Below, one piece after another: positions 55,547 through 63,130 of a stretch of DNA of 64,000 bases. This stretch comes from Brevibacterium siliguriense (GTDB lineage: Bacteria; Actinomycetota; Actinomycetes; Actinomycetales; Brevibacteriaceae), in NCBI RefSeq assembly GCF_900105315.1, contig NZ_LT629766.1:3534001-3598000 (forward strand), in the 5' to 3' direction. The translations under genes and the position numbers were made by a program. The notes under the pieces are model-generated. The model saw only the letters and a list, made by a program, of their open reading frames with translations. It searched no databases and was not told where the DNA came from. Position 1 is the first letter of the stretch. Each line of letters opens with the position of its first letter.

Positions 55547-56530
55547 TCACGGTCGATGCCCCTGCCACGACCGAACGCGTGCCGCCTGCCGGTTGAGATG
55601 GGCGCGTTCGGCGAGGCTGCCAGCCCGTTCGGCGGCTCGTACGTAGAGCTCGGCGGCCCGCTGTGACTCCCCTGTCCGTTCGCGCAGGTGCGCTTCGACG
55701 GCGAAGTAGCGCGGCAGGCTCTTGTCCAGGCCCTGCAGTTCCGCCAGGCCCGCCGCGGGTCCGTCGGCTTCCCCGACGGCCACGGCACGGTTGAGTCGCA
55801 CAATCGGGGTATCTCGCAGGGCCAGAAGTTCGTCGTACCACTGAACGATCTGCACCCAGTCGGTGTCCTCGACCGTCTGTGCATCAGCGTGGAGTGCCGC
55901 GATGGCGGCCTGTGCCTGATATTGGCCGAGTTCATCCCGACCAAGGGCGGCCTGCAGGATCTCGATGCCCTCGACGATGAGCCGTCGATTCCACAGGATG
56001 CGGTCCTGATCGGCCAGGGCGATGAGTCGTCCGTCCGGACCGAAACGGGCGTCGCGGCGGGCGTGGTTGAGGAGCATCAGGGCGAGCAGTCCGTCCACCT
56101 CGGCGGAGTCGATCATCGCCCGCAGGCTGCGGGTCAGCCGGATCGCCTCGGCTACGAGGTCGACATCGCCCGAGTGGCCTTCGTTGAACACGAGGTAGAG
56201 GGTGTCATCGGCTTTCGGGACGCCGTCCGTCCCGGGTTCGGCCGAGGTTTCGGGCTCGGCGAGCGTGGCGGCCATGACCCGTTCCTCGCGTTTCATCCGC
56301 GATCCTTCAGATCGCACAATGTCGAGGAACTTCCGCCACGCCACCGTCACGAGCCAGCCCCGCCGGTCGCGGGGCGGGTCCGACGGCCACGAGCGCAGGG
56401 CCTCGATGAGGGCGTCCTGAACGGCATCCTCGGCGGTCGCGAAGTCTGCTCCACGACTGACGAGGATGCCGATCACGGCGGGGACGAGCTCACGCAGCTC
56501 CGCCTCGGCGAGGGGATCCGGATCGATCAT
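55547..56530 (-). CDS. ECF42-like RNA polymerase sigma factor, apparently lacking region 4
   Basis: ECF42 sigma factors pair with a DGPF protein, as here (56555-56962). Seen in 327 aa: sigma region 2 at the N-terminus (SRGADFATAEDAVQDALIEA, WLVTVAWRKFLDIVRSEG) and the long C-terminal TPR-like extension (LYLVFNEGHSGDVDLVAEAI to the end). Family members have about 80 residues between the DD(D/T)L and LYLVFNEG segments that hold the region 4 helix-turn-helix for the -35. Here PKADDTL runs straight into LYLVFNEG in one frame, so region 4 seems deleted. It may be unable to recognise -35 elements, or may act in another way. Confidence 0.82.
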   Translation of the reverse strand: MIDPDPLAEAELRELVPAVIGILVSRGADFATAEDAVQDALIEALRSWPSDPPRDRRGWLVTVAWRKFLDIVRSEGSRMKREERVMAATLAEPETSAEPGTDGVPKADDTLYLVFNEGHSGDVDLVAEAIRLTRSLRAMIDSAEVDGLLALMLLNHARRDARFGPDGRLIALADQDRILWNRRLIVEGIEILQAALGRDELGQYQAQAAIAALHADAQTVEDTDWVQIVQWYDELLALRDTPIVRLNRAVAVGEADGPAAGLAELQGLDKSLPRYFAVEAHLRERTGESQRAAELYVRAAERAGSLAERAHLNRQAARVRSWQGHRP

Positions 56531-56554
56531 CGCGGACTCCGTACGCGTCCCTGA

Positions 56555-56962
56555 TCATTCGTCCACGCTGGGTGCGTGGTCGAGGAAGGGGCGCAGTTCG
56601 AGCCATTCGTTGATCGGCTCTCCATCCTTGCCCGGTGCGGCGGACAGCTCACCGGCGAGTTCGAGAGCCCTGTCGTAGTTCTCGACGTCGATGACCATCC
56701 ACCCGGCGATGAGGTCCTTCGTCTCCGGGAAGGGACCGTCGGTGACCGGGGGCTTGCCCGGTCCGCCGGATTGGACGAAGGTGCCCTCGGGCGAGAGTGC
56801 CTGGGAGTCGACGAATTCGCCGGAGTCCTTGAGTTTGTCGGCGAAGGCGTTCATGTACGCCATATGCGCGTCGACCTCGTCGGGACTCCACTGATCCATC
56901 GGGGTGTAGTCCATGAGGTCGCTCGACATCCGATAGTGCTTGAGCATGAGGTACTTGACCAT
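56555..56962 (-). CDS. YciI/DGPF-domain protein
   Basis: This 135-aa YCII-related protein has the motif PPVTDGPFPETKDLIAGW near residue 71 and YMNAFADKLKDSGEFVDSQA before it. DGPF proteins are the usual partners of ECF42 sigma factors and lie next to them in the same direction, as here (24-nt gap). AAGGAGACCGTC precedes ATG 56962. Confidence 0.92.
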   Translation of the reverse strand: MVKYLMLKHYRMSSDLMDYTPMDQWSPDEVDAHMAYMNAFADKLKDSGEFVDSQALSPEGTFVQSGGPGKPPVTDGPFPETKDLIAGWMVIDVENYDRALELAGELSAAPGKDGEPINEWLELRPFLDHAPSVDE

Positions 56963-57237
56963 GACGGTCTCCTTGTCTCGTGTCGCTCGCACGGGTTGTG
57001 CTCGCTGACATGTCTGGGACGCAGCCGGACAAGTGTTCTCGACATCGCCGGAGAAGATTTCTCGATCTTCTTCGACTCCGGTCATCGAACACAGTCCCAG
57101 AATAGGCCGATGTGTCCGTCCTGGAACATGCGTCACCGGATCCGAACACCAATCGGCCCAGGTCACGGCTCCGTGCTGAGAGGCTTGTCTTGTATGCGAC
57201 AACGACACTTTCTCAGCACACGCGCCAAGGAGCAGAC
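56963..57237. promoter_or_regulatory. Divergent promoter region, DGPF gene and lipoprotein gene
   Basis: 275 nt without a gene. I see no hairpin, repeat or recognisable operator beyond the ribosome binding sites at both ends. The ECF42-like sigma factor may control the leftward gene in the way usual for ECF pairs, but no -35/-10 match is evident. Confidence 0.25.
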
Positions 57238-57816
57238 ATGAAGGCACAGACACTTCTCAAGACCATCACCGTTGCCGGAGCTCTCGCCGCGACTCTCACA
57301 CTCTCGGCCTGCGATATGAACATCACCTTCGGCCCAGAAGGCCAGGGTCTGGAACAGGGCCAGGAGCAGGACGGCCAGCAGGCGCAGGAGACCGAGGCCA
57401 CCGAGACGACCGCCGAAGAACCGGCATCGGATGCGGGCTCCAACTCGGACGGGACGTCGTCGACCGGATCGTCGTCCTCGAGCGACTCCACCTCGAGCGG
57501 ATCTTCGCCGTCGAGCGACACGACCGACAACGGCTACCAGGGCCCGCGGATCGGCGAAGACGGAGTCGAACTCGACGCCGACGGCAACGGCAAGATCCCC
57601 GCCGACGTCCTCGAGGCGGACATTAAGAACGCCTACGCCAAGCAGGGCACCACAGTCGACACCGTCGACTGCTACTCCGACCTGCGGATCTTCTCCCACA
57701 GCGGCTCGCAGAACTGCACCGTCACCGCTGCCGGCAAGAATCACTACGGCACCGTGAAGATCACTTCGGCATCGCAGTCCGGAATCGGCTACAGCCTCGA
57801 ATTCCCGAACATCTGA
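57238..57816 (+). CDS. Putative lipoprotein with DUF4333-like C-terminal domain
   Basis: The 192-aa protein has a signal peptide with lipobox TLSAC (Cys 25), a linker of about 75 residues rich in Glu, Gln, Ser and Thr, and a folded C-terminal domain (IPADVLEADIKNAYAKQGTT, DCYSDLRIF, GSQNCTVTAAGKNHYGTVK) with two Cys that can form a disulfide. The domain resembles DUF4333. AAGGAG lies before ATG 57238. Function unknown. Confidence 0.8.
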   Translation: MKAQTLLKTITVAGALAATLTLSACDMNITFGPEGQGLEQGQEQDGQQAQETEATETTAEEPASDAGSNSDGTSSTGSSSSSDSTSSGSSPSSDTTDNGYQGPRIGEDGVELDADGNGKIPADVLEADIKNAYAKQGTTVDTVDCYSDLRIFSHSGSQNCTVTAAGKNHYGTVKITSASQSGIGYSLEFPNI

Positions 57817-57911
57817 GCCGACTCTGTGCGGTCGCGACTCTGACTCGACCACCCCGATCCGCTCCCCTCGAGCAGCCGCGATTCGCCTGACGAAATCCGC
57901 GCCTCCCCCAC

Positions 57912-57949
57912 CCGCACTCCCCTGGCCCGCTGCGGCCCGGGGAGTGCGG
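57912..57949. terminator. Terminator after the lipoprotein gene
   Basis: Arms 57912-57922 and 57939-57949 (CCGCACTCCCC/GGGGAGTGCGG) pair perfectly around a 16-nt loop that can fold further (GGCCCGCTGCGGCCC). Confidence 0.75.
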
Positions 57950-58069
57950 TCATTCGTGTCGTGGAACAAGTCGGCTTCCTACAGTGTTGTCGTGTGTGAG
58001 GCGGCTGTTCGCACAGACGGCAGCCGCCACGACTGACAGATTTCACGGCAGAGACAAAGGAGCATCATC

Positions 58070-58603
58070 ATGGCCATCTCCGATAAGAAGATCGCATTCC
58101 TCCTCACTCGCGGAGTCGAGCAGGTCGAACTCACCAGCCCCCGCGCCGCTCTCGACGAGGCGGGAGCGACGACCGTCATCGTCTCCCCGTCCGAAGGAAC
58201 TCTGCAGGCGATGGAAGGCGATTGGGAGCATGCGAAGGCCTTCGACGTCGACGTTCCCGTCGCCGAAGCCTCGGTCGAGGACTTCGACGCCCTCGTCCTT
58301 CCCGGCGGCACCCTCAACGCCGACGCCCTGCGCCTGAATGAGGACGCCGTCAATCTCGTCAAGGCGTTCTTCGCCGCCGACAAGCCGGTCGCGGCCATCT
58401 GCCATGCGCCGTGGATCCTCGCCGAGGCGGGTGTGGCGAAGGGACGGAAGCTGACGTCCTTCATTTCGACGAAGACCGACCTCATCAACGCCGGAGCCGA
58501 CTGGACCGACGCCGAGGTGGTCGTCGACGGCGACCTCATCACCTCCCGCAACCCCGGCGATCTGGATGCCTTCAACAAGGCGATCGCCGAACAGCTGAGC
58601 TGA
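58070..58603 (+). CDS. DJ-1/PfpI family protein
   Basis: The 177-aa protein of the DJ-1/PfpI type has AFLLTRGVEQVELTSPRAAL near residue 9 with the acidic residue before the nucleophile fold, ALVLPGGTLNADALRLN near 80, and the nucleophile elbow AICHAPWILAEAG with Cys near 111. The AICHxPW pattern is that of stress-related proteins like general stress protein 18, which may act as deglycases or chaperones. AAAGGAGCATCATC precedes ATG 58070. Confidence 0.9.
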   Translation: MAISDKKIAFLLTRGVEQVELTSPRAALDEAGATTVIVSPSEGTLQAMEGDWEHAKAFDVDVPVAEASVEDFDALVLPGGTLNADALRLNEDAVNLVKAFFAADKPVAAICHAPWILAEAGVAKGRKLTSFISTKTDLINAGADWTDAEVVVDGDLITSRNPGDLDAFNKAIAEQLS

Positions 58604-58622
58604 GCTGGAACGATGCCTCACC

Positions 58623-58683
58623 CACCGAGGTGGGGTCACCTCGGTGAGGAACTCCCCGAAACGATCGTTTCGGGGAGTTCCTC
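58623..58683. terminator. Double hairpin terminator
   Basis: First stem: 58623-58632 with 58637-58646 (CACCGAGGTG/CACCTCGGTG, 4-nt loop). Second: a 38-bp perfect palindrome, 58646-58664 with 58665-58683. They follow the DJ-1 gene. Confidence 0.85.
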
Positions 58684-58715
58684 TGTTCGTCACCTGAGGT
58701 ATTGACAACCGCGCT

Positions 58716-58721
58716 TATGAT
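58716..58721 (+). promoter_or_regulatory. -10 box of a leaderless SpoIID gene
   Basis: TATGAT ends 6 nt before ATG 58728, and there is no ribosome binding site. TTGACA is present at 58702 but too close to be the matching -35. Confidence 0.5.
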
Positions 58722-58727
58722 CAACTC

Positions 58728-60302
58728 ATGCCGCCTTCCCCGTTCGTCAAGGCGACGACTCCTGCCCTCGCGGTGCTGTTCGTCGGGCTCCTCCTCGTTC
58801 TCTGCTCCACACCTCCTCCTGCCCATGCCGCCTATGCGACCTCAGGCGCGATCGGTACGATGCACAAGTCTCTCGGCGGGAATGCGGGCAAGGTCGGTCC
58901 CGCGACCGGCCCGCAGCGGTGCACTCTGATCCAGAAAGGCTGCTATCAGTCGTTCAAACACGGCAGCATTCATTGGACGAAGTCCACGGGCGCTCATGCG
59001 ACTCTGGGTGCGATCCGCACGGCGTGGAAGAAGTCCGGATGGGAACGCGGCCCCTTGGGCTATCCGACGAGCCGTGAGTATCGGTCCGGGTCCGAGTCCC
59101 GGCAGAAGTTCCAGAACGGCAGGATCGTGTGGACGGCGAAGTCCGGGGCGAAAGTGGAGACGGCGAAAGCGCCGTCGTCGTTCGCGATCAAGGGTTCGGG
59201 GTTCGGCCACGGGGTCGGGATGAGCCAGTACGGCGCACGAGGAATGGCGGCAGCCGGAAAGTCGTCGACGCAGATACTGCAGCACTACTACACAGGCGCA
59301 AAGGTCAAGACGATGTCGAGTAACGCCGACGCCAGTCTCAAGGTCCAGCTGCTGACCGGGAAGAAGTCCGTGACCATCGCTCCACGTTCCGGTCGTCTGC
59401 GGATCAAGGTCGGGTCGAAGACCATCGAATCAGGATCGAAGGTCACGATCGAACGGACTCCGTCCGGTTCGGTCAAAGCGATCATCGGGTCGAAGAGCTA
59501 TTCGGGTTCGAAGCTCATCGTCGAATGGCAGGGCACTCGGTATTGGAAGGGAACGCCTGCGACGACGGTGTCGATCAGCGGTGCGCAGAACGGGATGACA
59601 GGCACCTACCGGCACGGGCGAATCGAGATCGGGCAGCTGAAGTCCTCGCTCAATGTCGTCAATGTAGTCAAGCTCAACAAGGAGTATCTGCCGGGCATCG
59701 CCGAGATGCCGGCGTCGTGGCAGTCCGAAGCCCTGCGCAGTCAGGCCATTGCTTCTCGCACCTACGCCTACCGCAATCTCGGTGCGGTGAAGCCGGCGTG
59801 CGGATGCAACGTCTATGACGAGGTGGCTTCGCAGCGCTTCCTCGGGTGGAATCATGAGAATGCGAAGGACTCCGGTCCGTGGCGCAAAGCCGTAGCCGCA
59901 ACTCAGACCACGAGCGGGTCAATGGTGAAATCGGCACGAGTCGCCACGTTCAAGGGCGGACTCATCGATGCCGTCTACTCGTCGTCTGCCGGGTCGAAGA
60001 CGCATTCTGCAGCTGAGGTGTGGGGTTCAGCTGTGCCCTACTTGGTCTCGGTCGATGACTCGCCGTCGAAGTATGCGTCGGCGCAGAACCCGAACGCCTC
60101 GTGGTCGGTGACGGCCAAGCAGGCCGACATGGCACGGGCGTTCGGGCTGGCAGACGTACGGTCTGTGAACGTGACGAAGACCGGCTCAGGTCTGGTGAAA
60201 ACAGTGAAAGCCACCTCGGTGAAGGGAAAGACCGCGAGCCTCACCGGTGATCAGCTGCGGACGAAGCTGAAGCTCAAGTCGGCATCATTCAGCGTGGGCT
60301 GA
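58728..60302 (+). CDS. SpoIID/LytB domain secreted protein with LGFP repeats
   Basis: The 524-aa protein has a signal peptide (LAVLFVGLLLVLCSTPPPAHA), then LGFP-like repeats (KSGWERGPLGYPTSREYRSG, FQNGRIVWT), which bind cell wall, and a SpoIID domain (IKGSGFGHGVGMSQYGARGM, then SWQSEALRSQAIASRTYAYR with the catalytic-type Glu, SSSAGSKTHSAAEVWGS). SpoIID proteins in non-sporulating actinobacteria act as peptidoglycan-binding or lytic-transglycosylase-like enzymes. Confidence 0.9.
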   Translation: MPPSPFVKATTPALAVLFVGLLLVLCSTPPPAHAAYATSGAIGTMHKSLGGNAGKVGPATGPQRCTLIQKGCYQSFKHGSIHWTKSTGAHATLGAIRTAWKKSGWERGPLGYPTSREYRSGSESRQKFQNGRIVWTAKSGAKVETAKAPSSFAIKGSGFGHGVGMSQYGARGMAAAGKSSTQILQHYYTGAKVKTMSSNADASLKVQLLTGKKSVTIAPRSGRLRIKVGSKTIESGSKVTIERTPSGSVKAIIGSKSYSGSKLIVEWQGTRYWKGTPATTVSISGAQNGMTGTYRHGRIEIGQLKSSLNVVNVVKLNKEYLPGIAEMPASWQSEALRSQAIASRTYAYRNLGAVKPACGCNVYDEVASQRFLGWNHENAKDSGPWRKAVAATQTTSGSMVKSARVATFKGGLIDAVYSSSAGSKTHSAAEVWGSAVPYLVSVDDSPSKYASAQNPNASWSVTAKQADMARAFGLADVRSVNVTKTGSGLVKTVKATSVKGKTASLTGDQLRTKLKLKSASFSVG

Positions 60303-60324
60303 CCAAGGGCAGACCGAGCTGGGG

Positions 60325-60380
60325 CAACGCGAAACTCGAGAAAGTCGTCACTGGCGACGACTTTCTCGAGTTTCGTGTTG
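60325..60380. repeat. 56-bp palindrome, family 2
   Basis: Arms 60325-60349 and 60356-60380 pair over 25 positions with one mismatch (G-T in RNA) around the 6-nt loop ACTGGC. It lies between the convergent SpoIID and sfnG genes and can act as a terminator. It is related to 36947-37004, which has the same outer ends and the same centre CTGGCGACGACTTT. Confidence 0.88.
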
Positions 60381-60404
60381 ACTGAGGGATTCTCTCCGGC
60401 CGAA

Positions 60405-61553
60405 TCAGACTCCGGCGGGGGTGAGAAGTCCCTTGTTGACGAGTTCGGCTTCCTTCTCGCGCACGATCGGGATCACGGTCTTGCCGAATGCCTCGAGTTC
60501 CTCTTGGAAGTGGAGGAAACCGGTGAGGATCAGGTCGACACCGAGCTTCTTGTACTCGATGATGCGATCGGCGACCTGTTCGGGTGCGCCGATGAGCTGG
60601 GTGCGGAAACCGTCGTTGTACTGGACGAGGTCTTCGAAGCTCGAGTCCGCCCACATTCCCTTCTTATCGTGAGTCGAAGCTCCGGCCTGCTGCACGGATT
60701 TGCGGAAGCCTTCGACGGCGCCTTCATCGGCATTGGCGATGATCTCGCGCAGCTGATCGCGCGCTTCGGCTTCCGTGTCGCGGACGATGGCGAACCCGTT
60801 GAGTCCGAAACGGACCTTTCGGTTGTGGGCGCGGGCCACCTCGGTGACGTCGTCGTACTGTTCGCGGAATCCGTCGAAGTCCTTGCCGTTGGAGAAGTAC
60901 CAGTCGGCGTGCTTGCCGCCGTTGATGCGGGCGACCGAGGAGTTTCCGCCTTGGAAGATCTCCGGGTGAGGGCGACCTTCTACCGGGTAGGGGCCGGGGC
61001 GGAGGGTGAAGTCGTCGACGGTGTAGAAGTTGCCGCGGTATTCGACGTTCTCCTCGGTGAAGAGCTTGCGGACGACGTCCATGAATTCGGCGGACCGGCG
61101 GTAGCGTTCGCCGTGTTCGAGCCAGGGCAGCCCGAGGCGGGTGTACTCATCCTTGAACCAGCCGGAGACGACGTTGATCGCGGCCCGGCCCTTCGTGAAC
61201 TGGTCGGCGGTGAGGATGAACTTCGCGAGCACGGCCGGTTCCCAGATGCCCGGGTGGACGGCGGCGATGACCTTGAGCTTTTCGGTGGCCAGGGCCAGAG
61301 CGAGCGAGGTCGAAGTCGATTCGTGCTGTTGGGCTGCGCCGTAGCTGGAGAGGTAGCGGACCTGGCTGAGCGCGTATTCGTAGCCGACTGCCTCAGCGGT
61401 CTGCGCGAGCTTGACGTTGTAGTCATAGCCCCAGTCGGTGCGCTGTTCGATGTTCGACACGACCAAGCCGCCGGAAACATTGGGAACCCAGTATGCGAAC
61501 TTCAGGTCTTCGGGCTCACCGGTATAGATCGGGTTGGCGTGGAGGTTCGTCAT
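60405..61553 (-). CDS. sfnG: Dimethylsulfone monooxygenase (flavin-dependent)
   Basis: This FMNH2-dependent luciferase-like enzyme oxidises dimethylsulfone to methanesulfinate, giving access to organic sulfur. The 382-aa TIM-barrel protein carries LKFAYWVPNVSGGLVVSNI near residue 18, GYEYALSQVRYLSSYGA near 58, ESTSTSLALA and the FMN-site segment INVVSGWFKDEY near 126; this set fits SfnG better than SsuD or MsuD. Good ribosome binding site AAGGGACACACA before ATG 61553. A SAM-I riboswitch lies just upstream. Confidence 0.88.
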   Translation of the reverse strand: MTNLHANPIYTGEPEDLKFAYWVPNVSGGLVVSNIEQRTDWGYDYNVKLAQTAEAVGYEYALSQVRYLSSYGAAQQHESTSTSLALALATEKLKVIAAVHPGIWEPAVLAKFILTADQFTKGRAAINVVSGWFKDEYTRLGLPWLEHGERYRRSAEFMDVVRKLFTEENVEYRGNFYTVDDFTLRPGPYPVEGRPHPEIFQGGNSSVARINGGKHADWYFSNGKDFDGFREQYDDVTEVARAHNRKVRFGLNGFAIVRDTEAEARDQLREIIANADEGAVEGFRKSVQQAGASTHDKKGMWADSSFEDLVQYNDGFRTQLIGAPEQVADRIIEYKKLGVDLILTGFLHFQEELEAFGKTVIPIVREKEAELVNKGLLTPAGV

Positions 61554-61566
61554 TGTGTGTCCCTTC

Positions 61567-61690
61567 CCATCGAAATTGGCTTGAGCACCGTGTCCGTGGG
61601 GCGCGAGCGGCGTGCTGCGTGAGTTGTTCGCGCGGGACCGGTTGCTGCGACGTCATCGGGCCAGTTCCCTTAAGTCGCTCGTGATGTGTG
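61567..61690 (-). promoter_or_regulatory. SAM-I (S-box) riboswitch
   Basis: Read on the complementary strand, the leader shows the SAM-I core: GGGAACTGGCCCGATGA (complement of 61653-61669), GCAACCGG (61638-61645) and GGTGCT (61584-61589), in the right order and spacing. CATC/CGATG can form the closing P1 stem, and its 3' side touches the ribosome binding site GGGAAGGG, so SAM binding would block translation of sfnG. No run of T follows, so a transcription terminator is not evident. Confidence 0.85.
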
Positions 61691-61879
61691 CAGGTGTGCC
61701 GTGCCAGACTACTGAGACGCAGACCACAGGAGGCGGGCAGATTTCGCGGAGCGACGCGCGCCGTCACAATGACGCACTTCGACTTGAACCGTCATCCGAT
61801 TCGCACTCCAGCGGCAGCGCCGGAACCGGTGAATCGACGAAGTCCCGGCCCCGCAGCAACTGCGAGACCGGGACTTCCG

Positions 61880-61967
61880 TGGCGGAGGATAGGGGATTCG
61901 AACCCCTGAGGGCGTTAACCCAACCCGCGTTCCAGGCGAGCGCCATAGGCCACTAGGCGAATCCTCC
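61880..61967 (-). tRNA. tRNA-Ser (anticodon GGA)
   Basis: The cloverleaf has acceptor GGAGGAT/ATCCTCC, the anticodon stem CTCGC/GCGGG with loop CTGGAAC (anticodon GGA, codons UCC/UCU), a long variable arm as expected for tRNA-Ser, the T arm with GGTTCGAATCC, discriminator G and an encoded CCA. Mature 3' end without CCA is at 61883. Confidence 0.96.
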
Positions 61968-62109
61968 GCGAATCAGCTTATCCGAGTCATGACGACAATG
62001 CGAAATCGCGGTGGCCGAGTGTGAAGCATCCCACTTCCCCCAGGTGAACAGTCGGCATCGACCCCCGACCACGATCACGCGACCTCATCATCGCCAGACG
62101 GCACACGGT

Positions 62110-63009
62110 TCAATCGGCGACGGCGCGGAGATGCCGTTCTGCCGACGGCTGCGCCCGGTCCTCCCGTCTGCGCTCGATGCTCCCGTCGTTGATCCAGCCG
62201 TGCAGCGTCTCCAAACGGGACCGCGTCACCGTGTCCACCGGCTGATAGACCGAGAGCGTCAGCCTCTGGTTCTCCTGCGCGATGAGCGTCGTCATCGTCA
62301 GCTTGAGCGTGCCCACATACGGGTTCTCAATGGTCTTGACCCGCCCGACAGATCGACCGACCGTTCCCGAATCCCACAGTCGGCAGAATTCCGGATTCCT
62401 GCGCAGCCGCGACAGCAGCGGCGACCACTCGGGATCGTCGATCGACTCCGCGTACGAGGCACGCAGCTTCGCCACGACCTGCGCCCGGTGACCGTCGTCG
62501 GAGTGGAAGGTCCGCGCCCACTCCGGGCTCTCGAAGGACTGGATCGCGCAGTTCCTGTCGGCCGGAGCGAGGGCTTCGAGGTCGGAGGCGAGATACCGTT
62601 CGACGGAGTTGAAGGCGAGGATCGTATACCGCGGATCAGTGACCATCGCCGGCAGCGGCAGCAGTTCGTCGAGCAAGGTGCGCATCTGCTCTCCCACCGC
62701 AGAGTCCCCTGGGTTCGCGACCCGATCCGGGTATCCGCCCAGCAGGAAGAGATGGGCACGCTCCTCCCAGTCGAGCAGGAGCGCCTCGGCGATGGATTCG
62801 AGCACCGATTCCGAGGGGTGGACCTCGCGCCCCTGCTCAAGCCAGGTGTACCAACTGGTGCCGATGTTCGCGAGCACAGCGACCTCTTCGCGCCGCAGTC
62901 CCGGCACCCTCCGCCGGGTGCCGGCCGCAAGACCGACCTCGCAGGGCCGCACCCGGTTGCGTCGCGAACGCAGGAATCGTCCGAGCTCCTCGGTTCTCAC
63001 TCGTGCCAT
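62110..63009 (-). CDS. MmyB-type helix-turn-helix regulator
   Basis: The 299-aa regulator has an N-terminal HTH (LGRFLRSRRNRVRP, PGLRREEVAVLANIGTSWYT) typical of MmyB-like actinobacterial regulators, and a C-terminal ligand-binding domain with PAMVTDPRYTILAFN and SPEWARTFH. It faces the MFS transporter gene across a 121-nt gap, so it may control that transporter. ATG 63009 is preceded very closely by GGAGG; GTG 63000 in the same frame is an alternative. Confidence 0.88.
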   Translation of the reverse strand: MARVRTEELGRFLRSRRNRVRPCEVGLAAGTRRRVPGLRREEVAVLANIGTSWYTWLEQGREVHPSESVLESIAEALLLDWEERAHLFLLGGYPDRVANPGDSAVGEQMRTLLDELLPLPAMVTDPRYTILAFNSVERYLASDLEALAPADRNCAIQSFESPEWARTFHSDDGHRAQVVAKLRASYAESIDDPEWSPLLSRLRRNPEFCRLWDSGTVGRSVGRVKTIENPYVGTLKLTMTTLIAQENQRLTLSVYQPVDTVTRSRLETLHGWINDGSIERRREDRAQPSAERHLRAVAD

Positions 63010-63130
63010 GCCTCCATTGTCCGCCCGACGCTCAGGCCATTCCACCCTGTCACCGTTCTCAACCTGGTGGTCCGGCCAACACCATCGACACGCCCTCCCA
63101 CTTCCCCGCGGCCTATCGCAGACTGGATCC

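Noticed and set aside
60375..61622. 415-aa open frame on the + strand opposite sfnG
   Set aside because: Antisense of a clearly conserved enzyme and its riboswitch. The product has no motif.
61612..61956. 114-aa open frame on the + strand over the riboswitch and tRNA-Ser
   Set aside because: It runs through structured RNA genes on the other strand and has no coding character.
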